64,000 nucleotides of DNA from Natronosalvus caseinilyticus. GTDB lineage: Archaea > Halobacteriota > Halobacteria > Halobacteriales > Natrialbaceae. The position numbers and the translations under genes were made by a program. Below, piece by piece: positions 52,194 through 60,427 of the stretch (positions are counted from its first letter, which is position 1; each line of letters begins with the position of its first letter). Where the stretch lies: contig NZ_CP071596.1 in the NCBI RefSeq assembly GCF_017357105.1, forward strand, positions 558,001 to 622,000, given 5' to 3'. Under the pieces are notes generated by a model that was given only the letters and a program-made list of their open reading frames with translations, had not been told where the DNA came from and did not search any database.

Positions 52194-53828
52194 ATGAACC
52201 GAAGCATCGCAAGTGGTGTCCTCTCGGTCGTCAGTACCAAAGTCCTCGTACTCGTTATTACGGCGATTACGACGCCGTTACTCTACCGTTTGCTCGGTGT
52301 CTCAGCGTTCGGTGACTACGCGTTTCTGATGTCGGTGTTCGCGATTTACATGATTTTCGTCAGCTCCGGGATCACCGACGGAGTTCGAAAGTACCTTGCC
52401 GAAGATCGAAACACCGACGACTGGAGCGGCCACGTCGTCGGTTTCTACTTTCGGCTGGCGACCGGATTCGCAGTCGCTGGAGCAGCGTTACTCGCCGTGG
52501 CCGCGTACTTCGAGGTCATCTCGACTACGTTTGGGGACACGTACTCGGCGTACTTCTACGTCCTCGCGTTACTCGTCGTTCTCGCCCAGTTCCGGGATTA
52601 CGCTCGAAAAACCCTCATGGGGTTCGGCCTCGAGCGCTACTCCGAGCCACTGAAGGTTCTCAATAAGGTGGCCTTCGTCGCCGTCGCTATCCCGCTCGTC
52701 TACCTCGAATTCGGCGTGATGGGCGTGCTCGTTGGACACATAGTCGCGAGTATTCTCGTGGCCCTGATTGGGCTGTTCCTTGTCAACAGACAGACATCCC
52801 TGGCCAGCGTGTTCTCGTCGCCGCCGCCGAATTTCCCTCGCCGCGAGATGCTGACGTTCAACTCGATGAGCATCGTTCTCGTCTTCCTCCTGATGTCGCT
52901 CTACCACGTCGATATCATCATGTTACAGCGATTCGGGGAGAGTTCACATGTCGGGAACTACAAGGCGGCACTCACCCTCGCCGAGTTCCTGTGGTTCGTC
53001 CCGCTCGCCCTGCAGACGGTCTACGTCCACTCGACCTCGGAACTCTGGTCGCAAAACCGGTTCGAGAAGATATCGTCGCTCGCGTCCCGAACGACCCGGT
53101 ACACGTTCCTCCTGACGGCCGTCATGGCCGTCGGTCTCGCCGCGTTGGCAGATGTCGCCGTACCGCTCTACTTTGGGTCCGATGCGGAACCCGCAGTCGA
53201 GCCGCTCATCCTCCTGTTGCCCGGCGCGCTCGGATTCGCACTCGCCCGTCCCGTGCTGGCGATTTCACAGGGGAACGGACAGCTTCGATATCCCGTCGCT
53301 GCAACCGGTCTCGCCGCCATAATCAACGTCGTCCTCAACTTCCTGTTGATCCCCAGATTTGGCATGCACGGCGCGGCGGTCGCCACGAGCGTCGGCTACG
53401 GCTCGATGTTCGCCTTCCACATCATGAGTGCTCGTACGATCGGATTCAACCCGCTCTCGGACGCACGACTCAGCCAGGCCATGGCGACCGCCGGACTCGC
53501 AGGGCTGCCAATCTTCGCACTCGCGACCGCCATCCAGAACCCGTGGTTCGCGCTCGTCGTGGTCCCACCGGTCGGGCTCGCCATCTTCCTCGGATTTGCG
53601 GTCTTACTCGGCGCACTCGACCCCGCCGAACCGTTCGAAATTCTCGCGATCGCACCAGACCCGATCGGGTCCGTCGCGAGCAAGTTCTGTCGGCGCCTCC
53701 AGACGACGCCGGGTGATTCGCCAATCGCGATGGGACAGAGTCTACTCGTCGCGATCGGACTGTCACTGCTGGTTTCCGGGCTCGTTCTCAGCCTTGTCGG
53801 CCCGGGAATCGGAATGGCCCACCCCTGA
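52194..53828 (+). CDS. Wzx-type polysaccharide flippase
   Basis: This is a 544-residue membrane protein with about 14 helices. The MATE/Wzx-like N-terminus reads SVVSTKVLVLVITAITTPLL, and LLGVSAFGDYAFLMSVFAIY (lipid flippase motif) follows. The C-terminal half contains the polysaccharide-biosynthesis C domain (LAISQGNGQLRYPVAATGLA). It should move lipid-linked glycans across the membrane. ATG 52194 has AGGTGA upstream; a longer GTG start at 52131 would add a basic, unlikely N-terminus. It is the key transport gene of the surface cluster. Confidence 0.88.
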   Translation: MNRSIASGVLSVVSTKVLVLVITAITTPLLYRLLGVSAFGDYAFLMSVFAIYMIFVSSGITDGVRKYLAEDRNTDDWSGHVVGFYFRLATGFAVAGAALLAVAAYFEVISTTFGDTYSAYFYVLALLVVLAQFRDYARKTLMGFGLERYSEPLKVLNKVAFVAVAIPLVYLEFGVMGVLVGHIVASILVALIGLFLVNRQTSLASVFSSPPPNFPRREMLTFNSMSIVLVFLLMSLYHVDIIMLQRFGESSHVGNYKAALTLAEFLWFVPLALQTVYVHSTSELWSQNRFEKISSLASRTTRYTFLLTAVMAVGLAALADVAVPLYFGSDAEPAVEPLILLLPGALGFALARPVLAISQGNGQLRYPVAATGLAAIINVVLNFLLIPRFGMHGAAVATSVGYGSMFAFHIMSARTIGFNPLSDARLSQAMATAGLAGLPIFALATAIQNPWFALVVVPPVGLAIFLGFAVLLGALDPAEPFEILAIAPDPIGSVASKFCRRLQTTPGDSPIAMGQSLLVAIGLSLLVSGLVLSLVGPGIGMAHP

Positions 53829-54064
53829 TCGGCGGGCGCTCACGGGGTCACAACCGTCGTCTGACCAACAGACACGAATATTTTTGGAAGAAAGGTTTAC
53901 AGGAGGGACGTTCCTAGTTTCCACAATGGACCTTTGGCCGAAGCGGGTGTGGTGCCCGTGACCGGTTGGACCAGCGACCGAGACACGCCAGGGGAACCGA
54001 TTGGTGGGCCGGGGTGGCGGGGAGTCCCGGATGCCCGCAGACGCATCACCGTGAAGAGATTGCA

Positions 54065-54514
54065 ATGAACGCTACCAGGAACGAACACACCGACGTGCTG
54101 CTGATCGAAGACAATCCTGGCGATATCCGCCTGATAGAGGAAGCCTTCGGGGCACACAGCGAAGACGTGACGCTCTCCGTCGTCCACGACGGGATCGCGG
54201 CGCTCGACTTCCTCTTTCAGCGCGGGGAGTACGCCGAAAGTCCCACTCCGGGCCTCGTCTTGCTCGACCTCAACCTCCCGCGGAAGAACGGTGACGAAAT
54301 CCTCGAGGAGATGAAGAACGAACCGACGCTTCGTCGAATTCCGGTCGTCGTGCTCACCAGTTCACAGGCGCGCGAGGACGTACTGCGGACGTACGACAAG
54401 TGTGCAAACGCGTTTCTCACGAAGCCAATCGACCCCGACGCATTCCTCGAGATCATCGAGTCGGTCAGGGAGTTCTGGCTGTCGACTGCCAGACTTCCCG
54501 ACACTCGAGGGTGA
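54065..54514 (+). CDS. Stand-alone CheY/Rcp1-like response regulator
   Basis: The product has 149 residues and a single receiver domain. VLLIEDNPGDIRLIEEAF holds the acidic pair, LLDLNLPRKNGDEIL the phospho-acceptor Asp68, VVLTSS the switch Thr98 and FLTKPID the Lys120. The NPGD-IRLIEEA form and length match Rcp1-like regulators paired with phytochrome-type kinases. It has no output domain and no kinase nearby. The ATG follows GAGATTGCA, a poor ribosome site. The upstream 230 bp lack the shared cluster element. Confidence 0.87.
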   Translation: MNATRNEHTDVLLIEDNPGDIRLIEEAFGAHSEDVTLSVVHDGIAALDFLFQRGEYAESPTPGLVLLDLNLPRKNGDEILEEMKNEPTLRRIPVVVLTSSQAREDVLRTYDKCANAFLTKPIDPDAFLEIIESVREFWLSTARLPDTRG

Positions 54515-54523
54515 ACCCGGCAG

Positions 54524-54628
54524 TCACTCGATCCGGTGTTCGAGGTGTTCGCGCTCGAGCACGAGCATAAGCACGAACACGGTGAAAATCATCGCCAACA
54601 GCACGGGCGCCGCGTCGATTTCAGTCAT
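54524..54628 (-). CDS. Possible 34-residue membrane peptide
   Basis: The frame reads MTEIDAAPVLLAMIFTVFVL and then MLVLEREHLEHRIE. It is one hydrophobic span followed by a charged helix, as seen in many real small membrane proteins. It is downstream of the pseudo-deacetylase gene on the same strand (gap 115 bp) and convergent with the response regulator gene (gap 9 bp). No ribosome site is obvious, so this is tentative. Confidence 0.4.
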   Translation of the reverse strand: MTEIDAAPVLLAMIFTVFVLMLVLEREHLEHRIE

Positions 54629-54743
54629 CAGGAGGCTCGTGGTCGTGGCCGGGGTCGAGGTCACGTTTTCAGTCGACGGTCGAGGGTCGACGGTCAACGA
54701 TCGACGCTTCGATCCGATCACGGACGGCAATCCGTACGTCCAA

Positions 54744-56036
54744 TCACGCGTCACCGGCCAGCGCCGAGGCCGTCACGACCTGGACGTCGGTCGAATCAAC
54801 GTACTCGAGCAGGTCGACGAACGCGTCCTCGGACATCCCGTCGGAACCGCCAATCTCCTCGAAGCGGATCACGGCGAGCTGACCGTACTGGTCGGTGTAG
54901 TCGACGTACTGGGTCACTTCCGAACCAGCCGTTCCCGAGAACGTGCCGACGTTGTGCGGGTCGGTGAGCGGGAGACCGTTCGGGCCACCCCCGTAGCGGA
55001 ACGCCACTTCGTAGTGTTCCTGGACCAGGTCGTAGGTGTTCGGTCCCATGATGTTCCGCGGCGTGACGAAGTAGTTGGCACCGTCTTCGAACCCGCGGTG
55101 TTCGAGGAACTTGTTCGTCCGTTCCATCGCGCCCTCCTGTTGCTCGCGCGTGAACTCGTTGATGTTTCTGGAGCCGGTTCGCGGGCGAGCGGCCATGTCC
55201 CAGCCGGCTTCCGCGAGGTCCTGCATCTGATCGTGCGTGAGGCGTCCGGTCTCGTCGACTGCTTCGGGAATGACGGCCTCGACACCAGCGAAGCCGAACG
55301 ACTCCATGTGCTCGAAGGCGGTTGCGTGGTGTGACTCGAGGGTGCCGTCGAAGAGGAACAGCACCGATCCCTGGCCCGAGCGCTCGGTCGCGCGAAGGTC
55401 GTCGATCGCAAAGTCGATCGGCCCCTCGTTCGAGCCGCGTCGGTGAGCGATGACCCGGAACTCGCGAACGTCCGTGAGGTCAGGTGAGGTGTCGACGTTC
55501 GTCGTCCCGAAGTCGACGCGAACCCAGCGGTCGACCGGTCCGGTGAGCACCCGACGCAACGTCACCTTGTTCCGTGCGTTCGGTGCGAGGACTTCTAGCG
55601 TGATCATCAGCTGTTCTCGACCCGAGTACTTGACAGCCATCGACAAGGCCGCATCGGACAGGTCCATGCTCTCGGGGAGCATGAACGAGGAACCGGCGGA
55701 CTCGTTACCCTCATCGGCGTGCAGTCGGGCGGACTGAGAGCCCGCGTAGGGGTCGTCGGTCGTCGCCTCGATGGAGCCGCCGTCGAGCAACGTGGCCCAG
55801 TTGTCGAGGGACTCGAAGTCCTCGAGCGTCTCGCCCGGGAGGTGATCGAGTTCGCTGGCCGAATCCTGGGGGGTCTCGTTACCGTTGCTGGTGTCAGAGC
55901 CGTCCGACGAGTTCGTCTCGTTGTCACTCGAGTCGGACGGAGACGAATCCCCGTCGTTCGAGAGACAGCCCGCCAGTCCGAGTGCACCAACCGTCCCAGC
56001 AGTACGAATGAACGATCGTCGATTTCGGTTCGTCAT
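54744..56036 (-). CDS. Deacetylase-fold surface lipoprotein without metal ligands
   Basis: The product has 430 residues. The Tat signal NRRSFIRTAGTVGALGLAGC gives lipobox Cys24, then a Ser/Asp/Asn spacer (25-65), a carbohydrate-binding-like beta sandwich (about 70-217, starting LEDFESLDNWATL) and a NodB-like domain (about 223-430). The NodB ligands are lost. Motif 1 reads FLFDGTLES (Asp-Gly instead of Asp-Asp) and motif 2 reads AARPRTGSRN with no His, where the relative at 58781 has THGTHSRMH. It should bind rather than deacetylate glycans. It is divergent from the glycosyltransferase gene. ATG 56036 follows the shared promoter on the minus strand. Confidence 0.85.
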   Translation of the reverse strand: MTNRNRRSFIRTAGTVGALGLAGCLSNDGDSSPSDSSDNETNSSDGSDTSNGNETPQDSASELDHLPGETLEDFESLDNWATLLDGGSIEATTDDPYAGSQSARLHADEGNESAGSSFMLPESMDLSDAALSMAVKYSGREQLMITLEVLAPNARNKVTLRRVLTGPVDRWVRVDFGTTNVDTSPDLTDVREFRVIAHRRGSNEGPIDFAIDDLRATERSGQGSVLFLFDGTLESHHATAFEHMESFGFAGVEAVIPEAVDETGRLTHDQMQDLAEAGWDMAARPRTGSRNINEFTREQQEGAMERTNKFLEHRGFEDGANYFVTPRNIMGPNTYDLVQEHYEVAFRYGGGPNGLPLTDPHNVGTFSGTAGSEVTQYVDYTDQYGQLAVIRFEEIGGSDGMSEDAFVDLLEYVDSTDVQVVTASALAGDA

Positions 56037-56063
56037 CACCAGAGTGGTCAACACGTTGCACCT

Positions 56064-56082
56064 TTCTTATAGAGGTAATAGG
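56064..56082 (-). promoter_or_regulatory. Shared cluster promoter element, minus-strand site
   Basis: CCTATTACCTCTATAAGAA on the minus strand matches site D at 13 of 19 positions and ends 27 nt before the ATG at 56036, the same distance as sites B and D. Confidence 0.45.
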
Positions 56083-56130
56083 TGGCTCGAGCGAAACACC
56101 TTATGTGGTGGAAATACGCCGTATACGGCG

Positions 56131-56149
56131 CTTATCCACTCGATAATAA
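56131..56149 (+). promoter_or_regulatory. Shared cluster promoter element, site D
   Basis: CTTATCCACTCGATAATAA ends 27 nt before the ATG at 56177. Its CTCGATAATAA core is identical to that of site B. Confidence 0.65.
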
Positions 56150-56176
56150 TGGACGCAGGGTCACTATCCGGGGTAG

Positions 56177-57184
56177 ATGCCACGCGTTAGCGTTATCATC
56201 CCGACGTACAATCGGGCAGGCTCGCTCGTGCGCGCAATCGACAGCGCACTCGAGCAGACGATCGACGACCACGAACTCGAGGTCGTCGTCGTCGACGACG
56301 GCTCGACGGATAATACCGGACTGGTCCTCGCCGAGTACGACGACCCACGGGTTCGTCCGGTCGTCCACGCGACGAACCAGGGGGCGAACGTCGCTCGCAA
56401 CACCGGCATCGAGCACGCGCGCGGCGAGTACGTCGCGTTCCTCGACTCGGACGACGAGTGGGATCCCACCAAACTCGAGAAACAGCTCGCGGCGTTCGAA
56501 GGCCGCGGCGACGACTGGATCGGCGCCTACTGCGACACGGCGTTCGACCTCGAGGGGACCAGTGGTCGGCTCCGGGGAGTCACCGCGAGCCTCCTCTCGC
56601 GGACGGACGAGCAGCCGACGATGGAGGGCAACGACGACCTGATTGGCGAGATTCTGTCCGACGGCGTCCAGCCGGGAGCCGGCTCGACGCTGCTCGTTCG
56701 AACCGACGTCGCCCGCGAGATCGGCGGCTTCGACGAGGACCTGGATCGCTTCCAGGATCCCGAGTTCTGTCTCCGCGTCCTCGAGCAGGGGAAACTCGCG
56801 TACGTAGACGAGAAGCTCGTCGTCCGCGAGGAGACGGGCCACCCGCCAGCGGACGTCGTCCGTCGAGCCGATCAGCAGTACCTCTCGAAACACGAGGACC
56901 TGGTCGAGCGCTACGAGGCCGAGGGGTACGAGATTCGCTCGAGACACCAACTCGTCCTCGCGAAGCGGTACCTCGCCGAGGGACGATTGCTCCGAGGGGC
57001 CTGGCACCTGCGAAAGGCCGCCGTCTCCGCCCGGCACTACCCCGGCCTCCTCTGGGCGACGGGATCGGGCGTCCGACGGCGGCCGCTTCCGATCGTCGCC
57101 TCGCTCGCGCTGGTCTTAGTCGCCAGTACGCTTGGCCGACGAACGCTCACGAACCGCGTTCTCGATCGTTCGTCGTCGCGGTAG
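56177..57184 (+). CDS. Family 2 glycosyltransferase
   Basis: This is a 335-residue GT-A enzyme. It has VSVIIPTYNRAGSLVRAIDS (4-23), VVVDDGSTDNT with the nucleotide-binding DDGS (40-43), GANVARNTGIEHARGEYVAF and the DxD-type DSDDEW (90-95). FDEDLDRFQDPEFCLRVLEQ (about 194-213) supplies the catalytic base region (ED-like). It transfers a sugar from a nucleotide sugar to a growing glycan at the inner membrane face. It is the only glycosyltransferase in the window. The C-terminal 50 residues include a hydrophobic helix that may anchor it. Confidence 0.9.
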   Translation: MPRVSVIIPTYNRAGSLVRAIDSALEQTIDDHELEVVVVDDGSTDNTGLVLAEYDDPRVRPVVHATNQGANVARNTGIEHARGEYVAFLDSDDEWDPTKLEKQLAAFEGRGDDWIGAYCDTAFDLEGTSGRLRGVTASLLSRTDEQPTMEGNDDLIGEILSDGVQPGAGSTLLVRTDVAREIGGFDEDLDRFQDPEFCLRVLEQGKLAYVDEKLVVREETGHPPADVVRRADQQYLSKHEDLVERYEAEGYEIRSRHQLVLAKRYLAEGRLLRGAWHLRKAAVSARHYPGLLWATGSGVRRRPLPIVASLALVLVASTLGRRTLTNRVLDRSSSR

Positions 57185-57289
57185 CGACTGCGAGCCGTCC
57201 GTACGCTGGGAGCGATTCGGCCGAACGTTTCACCAGAGGAAATATTCGCTCGAAAACGTGCGTTTCGAGCATCCCCGCCTCCCGTTAGC

Positions 57290-57308
57290 GTTAGCGTCGA
57301 GATAGTAA
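57290..57308 (+). promoter_or_regulatory. Shared cluster promoter element, site E
   Basis: GTTAGCGTCGAGATAGTAA keeps TTA and ATAGTAA at exact spacing and ends 29 nt before the ATG at 57338. Confidence 0.45.
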
Positions 57309-57337
57309 AGCCACTCTGGGCGCCAGTCCGGACCGGC

Positions 57338-58564
57338 ATGGATCGAGGTTCAATCTCACGACGATCGCTACTGACTGCTGCTGGCAGTTGCGCACTGGCG
57401 AGTGCCGGCGTCGCGTACGCGAGCAGAGGTACCGCGAACGAGGGAAGCACAGCGGCCGACGGATCGGCCGTTTCTCGCGATACCTTCACCATCCTGTCCG
57501 GCACCGACCGGGAGACAACCGGGTACGTCACGCAGGCGGAGGCAGACGGACCGACGGTCGTCGTTCTCGGCGGAATCCACGGGAACGAGGTGGCCGGATA
57601 CACGGCCGCCGGCAAGATCGCTGACTGGGAGATTACGGCCGGAACGCTCGTGACGATCCCCGAAGTGAACGCTGCCGCCATCGAACGCGGGACGCGAACC
57701 GACGAGGAAGGCACCGACCTCAATCGGCAGTTCCCCGAAGGTGAAGAGCCGCGAACCGAGCTTGCGCGCGCAATCTGGAACGTGCTCCTCAAGTACGAAC
57801 CCGACACCCTCATCGACCTTCACGAGTCCGTTGGGATCTACACCGGCGACGACGTCGACGGGGTCGGGCAAGCGATTTTCCACTCGAGCGACGACGAGGC
57901 GGCGGCTACCGCCGAGGAAGCGGCGGCCCTCGTCAACCAGGACTACGTCGACGACGCCGACCTCGCGTTCCAGACCGACGACTTCGCAGGGCCGGACGCC
58001 TCGCCGTCGGGCCTGGTCGCGCACAAGGCGGCGCGCGAGCTCGAAATACCTGCCTTCCTGGTGGAGACGCTCTCGGTCGACGTCGGCCTCGAGACGCGGG
58101 TCCAGTGGCACCTGGCGATCGTCGAGTCGCTCGTCGGAGACGGGCTCTTCGCTGAGGACGACGACGAAGGTGGCGAAGACGACGAGACCGACGTCGAAGA
58201 CCCGGACGTCGACGAGCCGGAAGAGCCCGAACCGGAGCCCGAACCCGAACCCGACGACCCCGACGCAGGCGAGCCGGGTCGTGATCCAGTCGCCGAAATC
58301 CGAACGACACCCGAAGACGCGGCCGAGCGGACGCTCTCGGTCGACGATACCGTCGAACTCGACGCCTCCTGTTCGCGCGCGCCGGAGGGGGAGATCGTTC
58401 GATACGAGTGGAGCGTCTACGACGAGGGCAGTTTCGACAAGACCGGACGAACGATAGACGTCACGATCAGCGGCGAGGGCGACCATCCCATCGTCCTCCG
58501 TGTCGAAGACGACGGCGGACGAACCGATAGCGCGGAAATCACGCTCTCGGCGGAGAGTTCCTGA
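57338..58564 (+). CDS. Secreted aspartoacylase-like zinc hydrolase with PKD domain
   Basis: The product has 408 residues. The Tat-type signal SISRRSLLTAAGSCALASAG has no lipobox Cys at the end. The catalytic domain (about 48-275) is of the M14/AstE-AspA type: GGIHGNEVAGY (His81, Glu84), DLNRQFP (127-133), DLHES (His162) and a late Glu in FLVETLSV. This would be a zinc hydrolase of amide bonds. An acidic Glu-Pro linker (about 270-310) leads to a PKD/Ig-like domain (about 315-408, VRYEWSVYDEG). It is probably an outer-surface amidase. Its pairing with amide-forming AsnB-like enzymes in the same cluster is suggestive. Confidence 0.85.
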   Translation: MDRGSISRRSLLTAAGSCALASAGVAYASRGTANEGSTAADGSAVSRDTFTILSGTDRETTGYVTQAEADGPTVVVLGGIHGNEVAGYTAAGKIADWEITAGTLVTIPEVNAAAIERGTRTDEEGTDLNRQFPEGEEPRTELARAIWNVLLKYEPDTLIDLHESVGIYTGDDVDGVGQAIFHSSDDEAAATAEEAAALVNQDYVDDADLAFQTDDFAGPDASPSGLVAHKAARELEIPAFLVETLSVDVGLETRVQWHLAIVESLVGDGLFAEDDDEGGEDDETDVEDPDVDEPEEPEPEPEPEPDDPDAGEPGRDPVAEIRTTPEDAAERTLSVDDTVELDASCSRAPEGEIVRYEWSVYDEGSFDKTGRTIDVTISGEGDHPIVLRVEDDGGRTDSAEITLSAESS

Positions 58565-58780
58565 TTTCCACTCGAGGAGAGCGACTGGCTGCACTACCTC
58601 CGCTCGTGTGGTGAGGTGGCGCGGTCTGGCGCCTCGAGACGGCTCGTTCGGACGGGAGCGTACTCGCTATCGAGCGGGCTGTCTTACACGATACACGTTA
58701 TCTTTCGAAGGAATGGTGCTCGCTCGAGCGTCGTCAAACGATAAATGGCGAGACGAGTGACTCCTGGTAGTTCGATCGAA

Positions 58781-60148
58781 TCAGTTTCCGGACGTACGCA
58801 TCTCCCAGAGCTCGTCGAACGTGATGACCTCCACGTCGGACTCGTCGATGTACGCGAGCAGTTCCTCGTAGTCCTCCTTGGGCATGGTGTTGTTCGCGGA
58901 GAACTCGTGGAAGTTCAGGATCGTACACTGGTTGTACGCGGCGGCGAGGTCCACGCAACGCTTCGAAATGTCGAGGTCGTGTCCGATCGTCCGGGGCAGC
59001 GCCAGCGGATCGAAGCCGTGGACGTTCGTCAGGTTGACGTTCCCGGCCTGATTGAAGCCGCCACAGTAGTGGTACTTCGAGATGTACTCGAGGCTGGTGG
59101 CGTCGTAGCTGTTGTGCGGGTAGACGATGAAATCTGCGCCCATGAACTCGTGCTGGATGAGCCAGTTCTTGTCCCCGCGGAGGCGCCCCTCCAGCTGTTC
59201 CTCGTCATCGTACTCGTGCATCCGCGAGTGGGTCCCGTGGGTAACGATCTGGTCACCCGCTTCCTGTCGCTCCTTGAGTTGTGAGGTCGACATGATCCCC
59301 TCGCGTGCCTCCTCGGACCACCGGGGGACGACGGCCTGGACCGCACTGAAGCCGTACTCGTCGTGGAGTGGGCTCGCTTTCTCGAGGAAGTCCAGAGACG
59401 CGTCGTCCCAGGACAGCATCACGTACCCCGTGTCGGCCGTCGGGACCGCGCGCAGGTCGTCGACCCACACCTCCGCCTCCGGCATCGAGTGGAGCACCTG
59501 GATCTGAAGGGTGGCGATGTCGTCCATCATCGGCTCGATCGAGCTCTCTTCGAACACGCCGGGGCTCGAGCGGAACCATCCGACGTCGGGCGCGCGGTAG
59601 GTAATCTCTCGGAGGGAGTAAACTCGCTCGCTTCCGTAGGAGTCGACGACACGGATGTTGATGGTGATCCGATCTGGGGTCGTCGTTCGCACGGCGAACG
59701 AGAGGTCGAAGTCGGTCAGGTCGACGTCGGAGAGTTCGCGCTCGACGACGATGTTCTCGTCTTCGCCCGCCGTGAGATGGAAGCTCTGTGAGCCGTCGAA
59801 GACGACCTCCTCGTCGGCTTCGCCCGACCCCTGTACGACCTCCCACGGACCGAGGTCCTCGAAGTCATCGAGGGAATCGCCCGCCTGGCGATACTCCTCA
59901 CGGCTGTTGTACTCGGTCTCGAGGGCCGGCACGCCGTTGCCGTCCTCGTTTCCGTCGGAGTCGTTGCCGTCTTCGCTCCCGTTGGAGTCGTTGCCGTTGC
60001 CAGTATCGTTCCCGTTACCGTTCCCGTCCCCGTTCTCGTTACTCCGCAAGGAGTTCAGGCGATCAGTACAGCCCGCGAGCCCGGCCGCCATCGCAGTCGC
60101 ACCCGAGGTGGCCAGGAAGCGTCGCCGCGTCGTATTGTCTCGCGTCAT
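58781..60148 (-). CDS. NodB-type polysaccharide deacetylase lipoprotein
   Basis: The product has 455 residues. The Tat signal TTRRRFLATSGATAMAAGLA ends in lipobox Cys27. A Gly-Asn-Asp-Ser spacer follows (33-72), then a carbohydrate-binding-like beta sandwich (about 92-237, SLDDFEDLGPWEVV) and a NodB domain (about 241-450). Motif 1 is LSWDDASL (Asp248, Asp249), motif 2 is THGTHSRMH with the HSxxH pattern (His307, His311), and late FHEF and ITFDEL fit the remaining motifs. Metal-dependent removal of acetyl groups from a surface glycan is expected. It shares architecture with the ligand-less protein at 54744. It is divergent from the second AsnB-like gene. Confidence 0.88.
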   Translation of the reverse strand: MTRDNTTRRRFLATSGATAMAAGLAGCTDRLNSLRSNENGDGNGNGNDTGNGNDSNGSEDGNDSDGNEDGNGVPALETEYNSREEYRQAGDSLDDFEDLGPWEVVQGSGEADEEVVFDGSQSFHLTAGEDENIVVERELSDVDLTDFDLSFAVRTTTPDRITINIRVVDSYGSERVYSLREITYRAPDVGWFRSSPGVFEESSIEPMMDDIATLQIQVLHSMPEAEVWVDDLRAVPTADTGYVMLSWDDASLDFLEKASPLHDEYGFSAVQAVVPRWSEEAREGIMSTSQLKERQEAGDQIVTHGTHSRMHEYDDEEQLEGRLRGDKNWLIQHEFMGADFIVYPHNSYDATSLEYISKYHYCGGFNQAGNVNLTNVHGFDPLALPRTIGHDLDISKRCVDLAAAYNQCTILNFHEFSANNTMPKEDYEELLAYIDESDVEVITFDELWEMRTSGN

Positions 60149-60178
60149 TGGTACCCGGCAGTACCGGCAACAGCCCCA

Positions 60179-60197
60179 TTATTATAGACGCGATAGA
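60179..60197 (-). promoter_or_regulatory. Shared cluster promoter element, site G
   Basis: On the minus strand TCTATCGCGTCTATAATAA ends 30 nt before the deacetylase ATG at 60148. It and site D also share the four bases that follow (TGG-type extension). Confidence 0.55.
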
Positions 60198-60304
60198 CCC
60201 CTCGAGCACTCATCCAATACCGCAGCAGACCACCGCAACAGGTTCCGACCCCGGAATCCCCGAAATCGGGCGCGACTCGAACCAAGTCCGTCACTCGCTC
60301 GAGG

Positions 60305-60323
60305 CTTAATGACGCCATAGTAA
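60305..60323 (+). promoter_or_regulatory. Shared cluster promoter element, site F
   Basis: CTTAATGACGCCATAGTAA keeps CTTAA and ATAGTAA at exact spacing. The AsnB-like start codon at 60428 is 104 nt downstream, so a leader is expected. Confidence 0.45.
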
Positions 60324-60427
60324 ACGACGCGGCGCCAGATACTGGTAGGTACACAGGCGAACGCGCGACGGCCCCACCACGATCGGTGGGACGCCGTCGA
60401 CGGTTCGTTCGAGGGAGACATTCGACG

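Noticed and set aside
54744..56036. Annotating the gene as an active polysaccharide deacetylase
   Set aside because: Asp and both His metal ligands are missing in motifs 1 and 2.
57368..58594. 408-codon minus-strand frame opposite the aspartoacylase-like gene
   Set aside because: The plus frame carries the Tat signal, HxxE and PKD motifs; the antisense translation is low-information.
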